This document shows positions 1 to 7,200 of a stretch of 20,901 nt of DNA, in pieces (the stretch's first letter is position 1; each line of letters begins with the position of its first letter). The DNA is from UBA1425 sp045537495 (lineage in GTDB: Bacteria > Bacillota > Clostridia > Oscillospirales > Acutalibacteraceae), in the NCBI GenBank assembly GCA_045537495.1, contig JAZSPN010000106.1, positions 1 through 20,901 on the forward strand, written 5' to 3'. The notes below the pieces were generated by a model. It ran no database searches. It was not told the origin of the DNA and saw only the letters and a program-made list of their open reading frames with translations. A program made the position numbers and the translations under genes.

Positions 1-1647
1 ACCGCACTGTATACTCCGATTGTGTATACAATTACGTGGGTTAGCGAAATTGAAGAGTTTGTCGACGAGTACTACTATGAGGATGAGGTAACATTCAGAG
101 ATGTTCCCGAAAAGATCGGTTTCCTCGGTGTCTGGGACAAACAGGCTCCCGACACGATGCCTGCTGAAAATATTGTCATCACTGCAAGCTACACTCCGAT
201 ACTTTATACTGTTACATGGATCATCGGTGAAAATGAAATTGTTCAGGAATATTATTACGATGACGAAATTGACGTACCGGAGCTTCCCGAATTAGTCGGT
301 CACATTGCAGAATGGAGTATTGTAGTTCCCGAATTCATGCCGGATACCAATCTTACAATAAGTGCCGTGTATACTCCCGTAACTCATACGATCACATGGA
401 TCGTTGAGGGTGAACAGATTGTAACGTATCATCCGTATCTCAGCGCCGTTGTTCCGTATGACTTCCCGATTAAGAAGGGACATTCGGCTGAATGGGATAA
501 GGCTGTACCCGAGTTCATGCCCGATGAAGACCTTGAATTCACGATGATTTACACTCCGAATTCTTATGAAATCACTTATGAGAATATTGAAGATGCTGAA
601 TTTGAATTTGAGGCACCCACGGTACATAATTACGGTGTAAGAACCTATGTTCCCAATGTCAGCAAGCAGGGTTACACATTCGACGGTTGGATTCTTAACG
701 GAATTAACTACGGTACGGATCTTGTGATTTCCGCAACTGCATTTGATACCGACATGACGCTTGTTCCCACGTGGGTGATTAATACTTATTCGGTTGTTGT
801 CAAGACTTCCGACGGCGGTGTCGTAAAGGTTTATGTTGACGGTAAATTTGTATCGCCCGAAAAGGGTGTAATCAAGCTTGATTACGGCACCGAGATTATG
901 CTTAAACCTCTTTCGGTTTGCGGATATGAGCTGTCGAACATAACAGCCACTTCGAACGGACAGACGGTTTCGCTTGGCGGCGACCTGACATTCTCGGTTG
1001 ACGGCGATGTCACCTTTAAGGCGGTTTATGCTAAATCCGACGAAACTCACCGTGTAACGGTAAACGGCGGTACGATCAACAAGAAGGACAGTGAACTTGT
1101 TCCCATGTACGGTACTGTCAGTGTAGTTGCCGATGAGCCCGAGGCGGGCATGAAATTCTCACACTGGGCAATCGGTGATGAAAACGGTAAGTGTGTAAGT
1201 TATGACAGTATTTATACGTTTATCGCAGTTTCCGATATCCGACTTACGGCGGTTTATGTTGATGAAAACGAAACTGTCGAAAAACAGGTTATTGTTAACA
1301 CTTATGATGCGTCGGATGCTCACATAAGCAAGGTCAACGGTGGAAACAGTCTTTCGTACTATGGTATGGTTTCCTTGCCCGAGGAATATGAAATCGTTGA
1401 GTTTGGACTCCTTCTCACAAATAAAGATTCTTCCGTACTTACTTCGGATGAGTTCGTTATCGGTGCGGAAGGTACGGCAACTCTCAAGAGTACAATAATC
1501 AACGAGTTCGGTCAGGCAAAAATTACTGTAAATAATGTAGAAGATTCTCAGACGAGAACAGGCAGATTCTACCTCGTCTATACTGACGGAATTGATACGT
1601 TTACCGTTTACAGTGACAGCTGGTCAACTCTTACCGTTGAAGCTTAA
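1..1647 (+). CDS. C-terminal part of a large secreted repeat protein (InlB B-repeat-like), 5' end outside window
   Basis: The frame is open from base 1, so the gene begins upstream; the GTG at 22 has no ribosome site and is not a credible start. The visible 548 codons begin with three units of exactly 60 residues (codons 9, 69 and 129, each opening Y/H-T-I/V-T-W and closing in M-P...Y-T-P). A more typical Listeria-Bacteroides (InlB B) repeat with the hallmark GYTFDGW follows around codon 217. The rest looks like beta-rich modules: GGxV/GGTI openings, a FSHW motif near codon 386 and a final stretch rich in T, V and D. There is no LPxTG motif, transmembrane tail or SLH domain at the C-terminus, so any wall anchor would lie in the missing N-terminal part. 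Such repeats are known from surface adhesins and large exported proteins of Firmicutes. The exact function cannot be told. Confidence 0.8.
   Translation, partial: TALYTPIVYTITWVSEIEEFVDEYYYEDEVTFRDVPEKIGFLGVWDKQAPDTMPAENIVITASYTPILYTVTWIIGENEIVQEYYYDDEIDVPELPELVGHIAEWSIVVPEFMPDTNLTISAVYTPVTHTITWIVEGEQIVTYHPYLSAVVPYDFPIKKGHSAEWDKAVPEFMPDEDLEFTMIYTPNSYEITYENIEDAEFEFEAPTVHNYGVRTYVPNVSKQGYTFDGWILNGINYGTDLVISATAFDTDMTLVPTWVINTYSVVVKTSDGGVVKVYVDGKFVSPEKGVIKLDYGTEIMLKPLSVCGYELSNITATSNGQTVSLGGDLTFSVDGDVTFKAVYAKSDETHRVTVNGGTINKKDSELVPMYGTVSVVADEPEAGMKFSHWAIGDENGKCVSYDSIYTFIAVSDIRLTAVYVDENETVEKQVIVNTYDASDAHISKVNGGNSLSYYGMVSLPEEYEIVEFGLLLTNKDSSVLTSDEFVIGAEGTATLKSTIINEFGQAKITVNNVEDSQTRTGRFYLVYTDGIDTFTVYSDSWSTLTVEA
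25..564 (+). repeat. Three tandem 180-bp coding repeats (60-residue period)
   Basis: Units start at 25, 205 and 385, and the next module starts at 565, so the spacing is exactly 180 bp three times. Each unit encodes Y/H-T-I/V-T-W, then Y or YYY, a central P, a G, W near residue 38, P-x-x-M-P, and a closing Y-T-P. The DNA has diverged much more than the protein pattern, which suggests old duplications kept by selection on the fold. Confidence 0.75.
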
Positions 1648-1657
1648 CTTTTAATTT

Positions 1658-1690
1658 ATCTCCGAAATCTTTGTGATTTCGGAGATTTTT
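1658..1690 (+). terminator. Intrinsic terminator of the repeat-protein gene
   Basis: A perfect 12-bp stem (1658-1669 with 1675-1686) closes a 5-nt loop and runs straight into TTTTT, 10 bases after the stop codon. It separates the repeat-protein gene from the redox unit downstream. Confidence 0.9.
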
Positions 1691-1708
1691 CTTGATTTTT
1701 TTGTTAAT

Positions 1709-1724
1709 TGTGATAATATATAAT
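1709..1724 (+). promoter_or_regulatory. Possible promoter of the flavoprotein/ferredoxin-reductase unit
   Basis: Two candidate -10 boxes overlap here: TGT-GATAAT (1709-1717, extended -10 type) and TATAAT (1719-1724). No good -35 box lies at the right distance; TTGTTA at 1701 is too close. A promoter is expected because a strong terminator lies just upstream, but the exact boxes are uncertain. Confidence 0.35.
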
Positions 1725-1779
1725 AGTGTTAAGTTGTAAAATTTGTTAAGGACTTAAAATTGTACACGGAGGTTATCAG

Positions 1780-3342
1780 ATGAAGACTTACGACGTAATT
1801 GTTATCGGTGCCGGTAACGGCGGTCTTGCAGCTGCTGCAACATGCGCAAAGGCCGGTCTTTCAACCCTCTTACTTGAAAGACACAACATTCCGGGCGGAT
1901 CTGCTTCTTCTTTCGTAAGAGGAAGATTTGAGTTCGAGCCGTCATTGCATGAATTGGCAGGTATCGGAACACCGGAAGAGCCCGGCTCCATTGAGCAGTT
2001 CTTTAACCGCATTGAAGCCAAAGTTGATTGGTACAAGGATAATTCCACATTCCGTCTGATTGTTCCCGCAAAGGACGGCGATGAAGATACGTTCGTTAAT
2101 GAAAACGGAGTTAAGGTTTCCGTGGATGCCCGTATGCCGGTCGGCTTCGAGAATTTTTCCAAAAAGCTCGACGAGATAGTCCCCGGATCCTATGACAGCG
2201 CAATGAAAGCTTTTGATCTTTCGACAAGAATGTTCAAAGCTTTTGATGTTATCAGCGATATGAGTGATCCTTCGAAGATTCTCAGTATTCTCGGCGAGGT
2301 ACCCGATTTCATGAGAATGACTTCTCATACTCTTAATGAAGGTCTTGATGCACTCGGTATGCCTAAAAAGGCACAGGACATTTTCAGCACCTACTGGTGT
2401 TATATGGGTTCTCCCGGCTCACGTTTTGACTTCCTTTATTATTTGACCGTTCTTCACAGCTATGTAAAGAGCGGTACCGGTATCCCTTCCAAGCGCAGTC
2501 ACGAGATGAGTCTTGCTATTGATAAGGTCATCCGTGATAACGGCGGTGATATCTGGTACAATTCGGAAGTCACAAGGATTATAATGGAGAACGGTAAGCC
2601 TTCGGGTGTTGTAATTAACGGCGACAAGAAAGTTTACGGAAAGCGCTTCATTTGCAATTCTTATCCCTATGTTGCGTTCAGAGATTTGTTCAACGTTGAG
2701 GATGTACCCGAAAAGCAGCTGAAGATGCTCAATACCAGAGAAAATGCCGTATCTTTGACGACTGTTTACCTCGGCATGAACAAAACGAAGGAGGAACTCG
2801 GAATTACCGATTATTCCGTGTTTATTGCTCCGTGCTCAGATTCCGATGAGCAGTTTGCGCTTGTCAAGGATTATTTTAGCGGCTACTGTATAATTAACTG
2901 CCTCAACGAGATTATTCCCGATTGTACTCCCGAGGGAACTTGTCAGTTGTTCCTCACAGCCATGACACACGGCGATGTCATGCGCGATGTAAAACCCGAG
3001 GACTATAAGAAGTTTAAGACCAAAATCGCAAAAGATATGATTGAAACCTGTGAAAAGGCACTCAACATTTCGATTACTCCTTATATTGAAGAAATCGAAA
3101 TAGCGTTACCGCCGACATTCTCCAGATATCTTAATACGCCTCTCGGAACTCCCTACGGCTATTTCCTTGATAAATGGGACAGCATGATTCCGAGAACTAT
3201 CCAGTATATGAAGGATCAGCCGTTTGACAATTTCCTTTTCTGCGGAGCAACTCAGGAACGCGGTGACGGTTACGGTTGTGCATATCATACAGGTGAAAAG
3301 GCGGGCAATCTTACTGTAAAAGCTTTCAAGGAGGGTAAATAA
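1780..3342 (+). CDS. NAD(P)/FAD-dependent oxidoreductase, phytoene desaturase / carotenoid isomerase-like
   Basis: 520 aa. The N-terminus has the Rossmann dinucleotide motif GAGNGG (residues 10-15), E33 at the end of the second strand to bind ribose, and a GG pair (39-40) typical of the CrtI/CrtISO/retinol-saturase flavoprotein superfamily. The C-terminus has a glycine-rich FAD segment around residues 487-505. Members act on isoprenoid polyenes or related hydrophobic alkenes; the substrate here is unknown and no carotenoid synthesis gene is in view. A good ribosome site (GGAGGTTATCAG) precedes ATG. The stop is one base from the start of the next gene, a 2Fe-2S ferredoxin reductase, so the two are almost surely co-translated and may form an electron-transfer pair. 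No signal peptide or transmembrane segment is visible, so a soluble or peripheral cytoplasmic enzyme is likely. Confidence 0.8.
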   Translation: MKTYDVIVIGAGNGGLAAAATCAKAGLSTLLLERHNIPGGSASSFVRGRFEFEPSLHELAGIGTPEEPGSIEQFFNRIEAKVDWYKDNSTFRLIVPAKDGDEDTFVNENGVKVSVDARMPVGFENFSKKLDEIVPGSYDSAMKAFDLSTRMFKAFDVISDMSDPSKILSILGEVPDFMRMTSHTLNEGLDALGMPKKAQDIFSTYWCYMGSPGSRFDFLYYLTVLHSYVKSGTGIPSKRSHEMSLAIDKVIRDNGGDIWYNSEVTRIIMENGKPSGVVINGDKKVYGKRFICNSYPYVAFRDLFNVEDVPEKQLKMLNTRENAVSLTTVYLGMNKTKEELGITDYSVFIAPCSDSDEQFALVKDYFSGYCIINCLNEIIPDCTPEGTCQLFLTAMTHGDVMRDVKPEDYKKFKTKIAKDMIETCEKALNISITPYIEEIEIALPPTFSRYLNTPLGTPYGYFLDKWDSMIPRTIQYMKDQPFDNFLFCGATQERGDGYGCAYHTGEKAGNLTVKAFKEGK

Positions 3343-3343
3343 T

Positions 3344-4546
3344 ATGGCAAGCACGATTAAATCTTTAAAAGCTAAAAAATTCTTACCCATGCTTTCAGAC
3401 AGACAGAGCAGATTCAACAAAGGCGCTGCCAAGCTTCCTAATTTTTCGGATCAGGCTACTGTTATCGCGAAGGCTTTACATCCGAAGCGTCAGTATCTTA
3501 AAATAGAATCCGTTAAGCAGTTATCGGATGATTGTAAGAGCTACACCCTTGTTCCCGATCCCGAAAAAGGCACGGCTGCACTTGCATATTTCGGAGCAGG
3601 CAAGTATCTTACTGTTTTTGAAACAATCAATGATATGCCGGTGACAAGAGCGTATTCTATTTCTTCTTCACCCAAAGACTCTCTTGAAGGCAGATATGTT
3701 CTGACGATAAAGCTTGTCGACGGCGGTCTTGTATCAAGGTTTATTTTTGATACCTGGACTGTCGGCAGAAGTGTAGAGGTTTCTGCACCTTCGGGCAATT
3801 TTGAGTATCAGCCTTTACGTGATGCCGACACGGTCATCTGTCTTGCGGGCGGCAGCGGTATCACTCCGTTCTTATCCATGGCAAACGCAATAGCTGACGG
3901 CGATGAAGATTTTGATATGATTCTTCTTTACGGAAGCAGAAATGCAGAAAACATTCTTTTCCGTGATGAACTTGATGCACTTGCAAAGAAATGTAACAGA
4001 ATTAAAGTTGTCCATGTTCTCAGTGATGAAAGCGCCGATATCGAAGGAGCTGAAAAAGGATTCATTACCGCTGAGCTCATTAAGAGATATGCACCTGCTG
4101 AAAAGGCTTACTCCGTTTTCATCTGCGGACCTCAGCAGATGTACGCTTTCCTTGATAAGGAGCTCGCAAAGCTCAATCTTGAAAAGAAATATATCCGTCA
4201 CGAGATGTTCGGAGAATTTCATAATCCGCAGACTCAGGAGGATTATCCTGCCGGAGTGCCGGAAACAGTTCAGATCACGGTTACAATTCAGGACAAAACT
4301 TACACGGTAACGGGATCTTCTTCCGACTCTGTAATGCAGACACTTGAAAAGAACGGTATTGCAGTTCCTGCACGTTGCCGTAGCGGAGAATGCGGATTCT
4401 GTCATTCTCACCTTATTTCCGGTAAGGTTTATGTTCCGAAGGAGCTTGAATACAGACGTTTGGCTGACTACAAGTTCGGTTGCATTCATCCTTGTTGTTC
4501 TTTCCCGCTTACCGATCTTGTCCTCAATGTTCCGCCTGCAAAATAA
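3344..4546 (+). CDS. Ferredoxin-NAD(P)H reductase-type protein with C-terminal 2Fe-2S domain
   Basis: 400 aa with three parts in order. An FAD-binding barrel carries RAYS (102-105). A nucleotide-binding domain carries GGSGITP (169-175) and CGP (261-263). A plant-type 2Fe-2S ferredoxin domain carries C345, C350 and C353; the fourth ligand is probably C385, or the adjacent C384, in the segment GCIHPCCSFPLTDL. About 50 residues precede the barrel. Family members move electrons from NAD(P)H through FAD to an iron-sulfur centre and on to a partner, as in the reductases of oxygenases and of anaerobic reductases. The ATG starts one base after the stop of the flavoprotein gene, with GGAGG just inside that gene, so its most likely partner is that flavoprotein. 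A terminator follows. Family-level assignment is firm; the physiological partner is inference. Confidence 0.85.
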   Translation: MASTIKSLKAKKFLPMLSDRQSRFNKGAAKLPNFSDQATVIAKALHPKRQYLKIESVKQLSDDCKSYTLVPDPEKGTAALAYFGAGKYLTVFETINDMPVTRAYSISSSPKDSLEGRYVLTIKLVDGGLVSRFIFDTWTVGRSVEVSAPSGNFEYQPLRDADTVICLAGGSGITPFLSMANAIADGDEDFDMILLYGSRNAENILFRDELDALAKKCNRIKVVHVLSDESADIEGAEKGFITAELIKRYAPAEKAYSVFICGPQQMYAFLDKELAKLNLEKKYIRHEMFGEFHNPQTQEDYPAGVPETVQITVTIQDKTYTVTGSSSDSVMQTLEKNGIAVPARCRSGECGFCHSHLISGKVYVPKELEYRRLADYKFGCIHPCCSFPLTDLVLNVPPAK

Positions 4547-4554
4547 TAAAATTT

Positions 4555-4589
4555 CTCAGGGTACGCTTGTGCCCTGAGTTTATATTTTT
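4555..4589 (+). terminator. Intrinsic terminator after the ferredoxin reductase gene
   Basis: Stem 4555-4564 pairs with 4569-4578 (10 bp with one T-G wobble) around a GCTT loop, followed by TTTATATTTTT. It ends the two-gene redox unit and lies only 14 bases before the start of the hydrolase gene. Confidence 0.85.
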
Positions 4590-4602
4590 AGGATGTGATT
4601 GT

Positions 4603-5244
4603 ATGTATACAAAACACCGGTGGAAAAGCGATGTTTATCATAATTTTAATTATGTCAGGTATCTTCCGGCGGATTTCAATGAAAACGAAAAGTATCCTCT
4701 GGTATTCTTTCTTCACGGTGCAGGGGAGAGAGGGGACGATCTCGACGTTGCCATGCGTCACGGATACATGAAATATGTACGTGAAGAGGGCAGGGAGTAT
4801 CCTTTTATTTTTGTCGCACCACAGTGTCCCTTCGAGAAGTATTGGGGATGTTTTACGGAGTCGCTGTTAGCTTTCATTGATTATATCTGTGACAGTCTGC
4901 CCGTAGATAAAGATAGAATCTATCTTACGGGTTTAAGTATGGGCGGTACGGGAACATGGATGCTTTCAATGGCGGCACCCGACAAATTTGCAGCGATTGT
5001 TCCCGTCTGCGGCAGCGGAATTTACTGGAATGCCGACTGCATAAAGCATATACCGACCTTTATTTATCATGGTGACTGTGATAATGTAGTCCCTATTGAT
5101 GAAAGTATCAGTATGCTGAAAGCTGTCAATTCAAGAGGCGGTAATGCCAAAATCAAGGTGTGTTACGGTGTCGGACATGACTCGTGGAACATCGCGTATA
5201 CCGACGAAGAGCTTCTGCAATGGCTTTTGAGTCAGCATAAATAG
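4603..5244 (+). CDS. Alpha/beta hydrolase (esterase / prolyl-oligopeptidase-like)
   Basis: 213 aa from the ATG at 4603; the frame is open further upstream, but that stretch overlaps the ferredoxin gene and the terminator. The nucleophile elbow is GLSMGG (S112), the acid is D160 in HGDCDNVVP, and the base is H192 in GVGHDSW, so the full triad is present. HGAGERG (38-44) forms the oxyanion loop. This arrangement is typical of small cytosolic carboxylesterases/dienelactone hydrolase-like and feruloyl-esterase-like enzymes; there is no signal peptide and the substrate is unknown. The ribosome site (AGGATGTG, 9-13 bases upstream) is only fair. The gene sits directly behind a terminator without a clear promoter of its own, so it may depend on read-through. 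It ends two bases from the end of the convergent TIGR04086-like gene. Confidence 0.8.
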   Translation: MYTKHRWKSDVYHNFNYVRYLPADFNENEKYPLVFFLHGAGERGDDLDVAMRHGYMKYVREEGREYPFIFVAPQCPFEKYWGCFTESLLAFIDYICDSLPVDKDRIYLTGLSMGGTGTWMLSMAAPDKFAAIVPVCGSGIYWNADCIKHIPTFIYHGDCDNVVPIDESISMLKAVNSRGGNAKIKVCYGVGHDSWNIAYTDEELLQWLLSQHK

Positions 5245-5246
5245 TT

Positions 5247-5663
5247 TTATCTGTATTTCGGCTTGCGTTTCAAGTTGACACCGAGAATTCCGCCGATTGC
5301 CGAGGAAATGAGCACTGAGAGAACAGCAAATAAAAAGTTCATGCCGAGTGTTCCCGAGAAAACGAGTGTAAGAATGAGCAATAAAATGACCGTCGGAACA
5401 CCTGAGGCAACTCCGTAGATAAGACCGCTCATTTTAATTAGCTTTGCGGTTATAAATCCCGATATCAGTGACGAAAGTATGCAAGCGGTAAAAGCGAGTA
5501 CGCTGATTGATGTTTCTTTGAGATCGTTTTTCAGAATTGATACGGAAGATATCAGCAATATTATCAACAGTGATGCACAGCCCGACAGCGAACCGATCAT
5601 GATTTTTTTGACTTTCTCGGTTGCGGTGTTACTCGTGTTGCCGATATTTGATTTTTTTGACAT
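5247..5663 (-). CDS. TIGR04086-like four-helix membrane protein
   Basis: 138 aa with a polar N-terminus and four hydrophobic segments at about 21-44, 52-75, 82-103 and 108-130, then a basic tail (KRKPKYR). Small glycine-rich membrane proteins of this length just downstream of yajC in Firmicutes belong to the family TIGR04086; I assign it from context and topology, not from a profile search. Function is unknown; the constant link to yajC hints at the Sec translocon or membrane homeostasis. The start ATG at 5663 is preceded by a near-ideal ribosome site, GAGGGTGAT, but this site forms the 3' arm of a long hairpin, so expression is probably held down or made conditional. Confidence 0.75.
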   Translation of the reverse strand: MSKKSNIGNTSNTATEKVKKIMIGSLSGCASLLIILLISSVSILKNDLKETSISVLAFTACILSSLISGFITAKLIKMSGLIYGVASGVPTVILLLILTLVFSGTLGMNFLFAVLSVLISSAIGGILGVNLKRKPKYR

Positions 5664-5709
5664 TAAAAATCACCCTCAAACTATTTTGATAAATAGTATG
5701 AGGGTGATT
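5664..5709 (-). terminator. Long hairpin between yajC and the TIGR04086-like gene: terminator that also buries a ribosome site
   Basis: Bases 5668-5678 pair perfectly with 5699-5709 (11 bp). After one A-A mismatch, 5680-5686 pair with 5691-5697 (7 bp) around a 4-nt loop. Read on the minus strand, the hairpin runs into TTTTT and then at once into the ATG of the next gene. The 3' arm holds that gene's Shine-Dalgarno sequence. It therefore looks like both an intrinsic terminator of yajC and a translational block. Confidence 0.8.
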
Positions 5710-5725
5710 GCGATATTATTACAGA

Positions 5726-6148
5726 TTAGTCGTCGCGCTTTTTGCTCTTTTTTCTGCGAGCTTCGCTTTTTTCTTTTGCTTCTTCCATCTTGGAAGCTTT
5801 TTCGAGCTCAGCGGCTTCCTTGGCAGCCTGTCTTTCGGCTTCAAGCTTTTCGTTGGCGGTGTTATTTGAACCTACTGCCCAGCGTGTAATCTTCATCTTG
5901 TTTCTGTCGGCGCCTGTTTCAATGATGAGAGAATCATCTTTAACAGTAACAACTCTGCCGACGATACCGCCGATTGTCGTGATTTCGTCGCCAATCTGAA
6001 CGTTATCGCGCATTGCCTGTTCTTCTTTTTGCTTTTTCTTCTGAGGACGGATCATGAGGAAATACATGAGTCCGAACATAAGTACAAGCATAATAATCAT
6101 TGAATAATTTCCGCCTGAGGGGGCTGCTGCGAGTGGTAAAGCTGTCAT
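5726..6148 (-). CDS. yajC: Sec translocon accessory subunit YajC
   Basis: 140 aa from ATG 6148, chosen because GGAGG lies eight bases upstream; a TTG five codons earlier overlaps that ribosome site and is not a good start. One transmembrane helix (about 15-33) is followed by the family hallmark IRPQKKKQKE and the folded YajC domain with GDEITTIGGIVGRV. Beyond the usual end (about residue 95) there is a 45-residue, highly charged, Ala/Glu/Lys-rich helical tail, probably coiled coil. YajC binds the SecDF/SecYEG membrane complex and aids protein export. In many Clostridia it follows queA and tgt directly; here it is separated from them by about 5 kb but still lies in the same orientation. Confidence 0.93.
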   Translation of the reverse strand: MTALPLAAAPSGGNYSMIIMLVLMFGLMYFLMIRPQKKKQKEEQAMRDNVQIGDEITTIGGIVGRVVTVKDDSLIIETGADRNKMKITRWAVGSNNTANEKLEAERQAAKEAAELEKASKMEEAKEKSEARRKKSKKRDD

Positions 6149-6177
6149 TAGATAAACCTCCAAAAATTAATAATATG

Positions 6178-6206
6178 ATTATACAGCATAACACGGTAAA
6201 ACGCAA
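6178..6206 (-). promoter_or_regulatory. Promoter of yajC
   Basis: On the minus strand TTGCGT (6206-6201), a 17-base spacer and TATAAT (6183-6178) give a good sigma-A promoter. Transcription would start near 6171, about 23 bases before the yajC start codon. It shows that yajC no longer depends on the queA-tgt transcript. Confidence 0.65.
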
Positions 6207-6228
6207 TAGGAAAAAGGAAATATTTGCT

Positions 6229-6447
6229 TTAATCTATTGAAAAATCATCGGCGGAAAAATTCGGCAACGAGGGTTTTTGTTCGGGTGTCCTTTTCAGCAC
6301 GTCATAAGTAAACTTTCTGCAATGAGAATCCGGCAGCATTACACCCTTTTTGGAACAGAGAACCCTTGAGTTATCCGCTGTGTTGACACCGTTCGCACAG
6401 TAAATACATTTAGGTGTCAGTTTTTTGTTAAATAATGTATTTTTCAT
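6229..6447 (-). CDS. Small four-cysteine protein, conserved hypothetical type
   Basis: 72 aa. I start at ATG 6447, which has GAGGG six bases upstream and a matching promoter; longer frames have neither. It has C14-x2-C17, then C31 and C43, a spacing that could hold one zinc ion, followed by a basic stretch (CRKFTYDVLKR) and a tail rich in P, S, D and F. There is no transmembrane segment. The overall pattern, a CxxC head, a CSKKG-V core, then CRKF-Y-LKR-P, resembles short proteins I associate with many Clostridia, but I know no function. It is divergent from the RNA phosphodiesterase gene and shares a compact promoter region with it. Confidence 0.7.
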   Translation of the reverse strand: MKNTLFNKKLTPKCIYCANGVNTADNSRVLCSKKGVMLPDSHCRKFTYDVLKRTPEQKPSLPNFSADDFSID

Positions 6448-6469
6448 AAACATCCCTCGATTCGAGTAG

Positions 6470-6498
6470 ATTTTAACATATTTAAATTCAAATATCAA
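6470..6498 (-). promoter_or_regulatory. Promoter of the four-cysteine protein gene
   Basis: On the minus strand TTGATA (6498-6493), a 17-base spacer and TAAAAT (6475-6470), with an upstream TGT giving an extended -10. The start would be near 6463, leaving a leader of about 16 bases with the ribosome site. Confidence 0.7.
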
Positions 6499-6505
6499 GA
6501 TGTGT

Positions 6506-6534
6506 TTGACAACAAGAATCGGATATGATAACAT
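6506..6534 (+). promoter_or_regulatory. Promoter of the RNA 2',3'-cyclic phosphodiesterase gene
   Basis: TTGACA (6506-6511) is a perfect -35, followed by a 17-base spacer and TAACAT (6529-6534) with TGA before it. The -35 boxes of this and the divergent promoter are only seven bases apart. Transcription would begin near 6541, at or within the ribosome site, so the leader is about 10 bases. Confidence 0.65.
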
Positions 6535-6550
6535 CATTTCGGTGATGAAA

Positions 6551-7081
6551 ATGAGATTGTTTATTGCTGTTTGTTTTAATGAAGAGGTAAAGGACAGCTT
6601 ACAGAAAACAACTGAACAGCTGAAAAACATGTCGGTCAGCGGAAATTTTACAAAACGTGAAAATTTTCATCTGACGTTGCACTTTATAGGAGAAACATCG
6701 AAAGTTTCGACACTGAAAAATGTCTTGGATGCGGTCGATTTTTCTCCGTTTAAAATGCGTATTTCGCGTTGCGGATTTTTCCGACGTGATGGCGGAGATA
6801 TATACTGGATGGGCATTGAAGAAAACAGCGCACTCGATGAACTTCATTCCGCTCTTTCCGTTCAACTCAGAAAAAACGGTTTCAAGACAGAAAGCAGACC
6901 GTTTAGACCGCATCTTACATTAGGTCGTGAAGTTGTGATTACCGACCGCTTTGACAAACGAAGGATAGTTTGCGAAGAAAATGTCGTAAGCGTTGATTCT
7001 GTCCACCTTATGAAATCCGAGAGAATCGGAGGAAAGCTTATCTATACTTCCATCTATGAAAAGAAAGCGAATAACCGATAA
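6551..7081 (+). CDS. thpR: RNA 2',3'-cyclic phosphodiesterase (LigT/ThpR family)
   Basis: 176 aa, the usual length. Both catalytic HxT motifs of the 2H phosphoesterase superfamily are present: H40-L-T-L and H121-L-T-L. The N-terminus MRLFIAV is typical. I choose ATG 6551, preceded by GGTGAT; ATG 6545 lies inside that ribosome site. Family members hydrolyse 2',3'-cyclic phosphate ends of RNA and were first noted for ligating tRNA halves in vitro. The gene stands alone, divergent from the four-cysteine protein gene, and ends before a gene-free stretch with hairpins. Confidence 0.88.
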   Translation: MRLFIAVCFNEEVKDSLQKTTEQLKNMSVSGNFTKRENFHLTLHFIGETSKVSTLKNVLDAVDFSPFKMRISRCGFFRRDGGDIYWMGIEENSALDELHSALSVQLRKNGFKTESRPFRPHLTLGREVVITDRFDKRRIVCEENVVSVDSVHLMKSERIGGKLIYTSIYEKKANNR

Positions 7082-7117
7082 AAGCGGATGTAAAAAAAGC
7101 GAAGACCGTATAAATGA

Positions 7118-7150
7118 GGGGTTCTGCAGATCTAAAGTCTGTAGAACCCC
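7118..7150. other. Strong 13-bp hairpin without a U-tract
   Basis: 7118-7130 pairs with 7138-7150 (13 bp, one G-T wobble) around a 7-base loop. It lies about 37 bases after the phosphodiesterase gene. Neither strand has a T-run right after the stem, so it is not a standard intrinsic terminator. It may block 3' exonucleases or belong to the structured element that follows. Confidence 0.6.
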
Positions 7151-7200
7151 ATAAAATTGCTCAAAATCATCGACTGTAAAATTTTTTATGTTTTATACTA

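Noticed and set aside
292..1050. 252-codon minus-strand frame over the repeat protein
   Set aside because: Shadow of a repeat-rich coding frame; the plus-strand frame shows periodic protein repeats and is followed by a terminator.
3872..4489. 205-codon minus-strand frame
   Set aside because: Antisense to the ferredoxin reductase, which has all its cofactor motifs.
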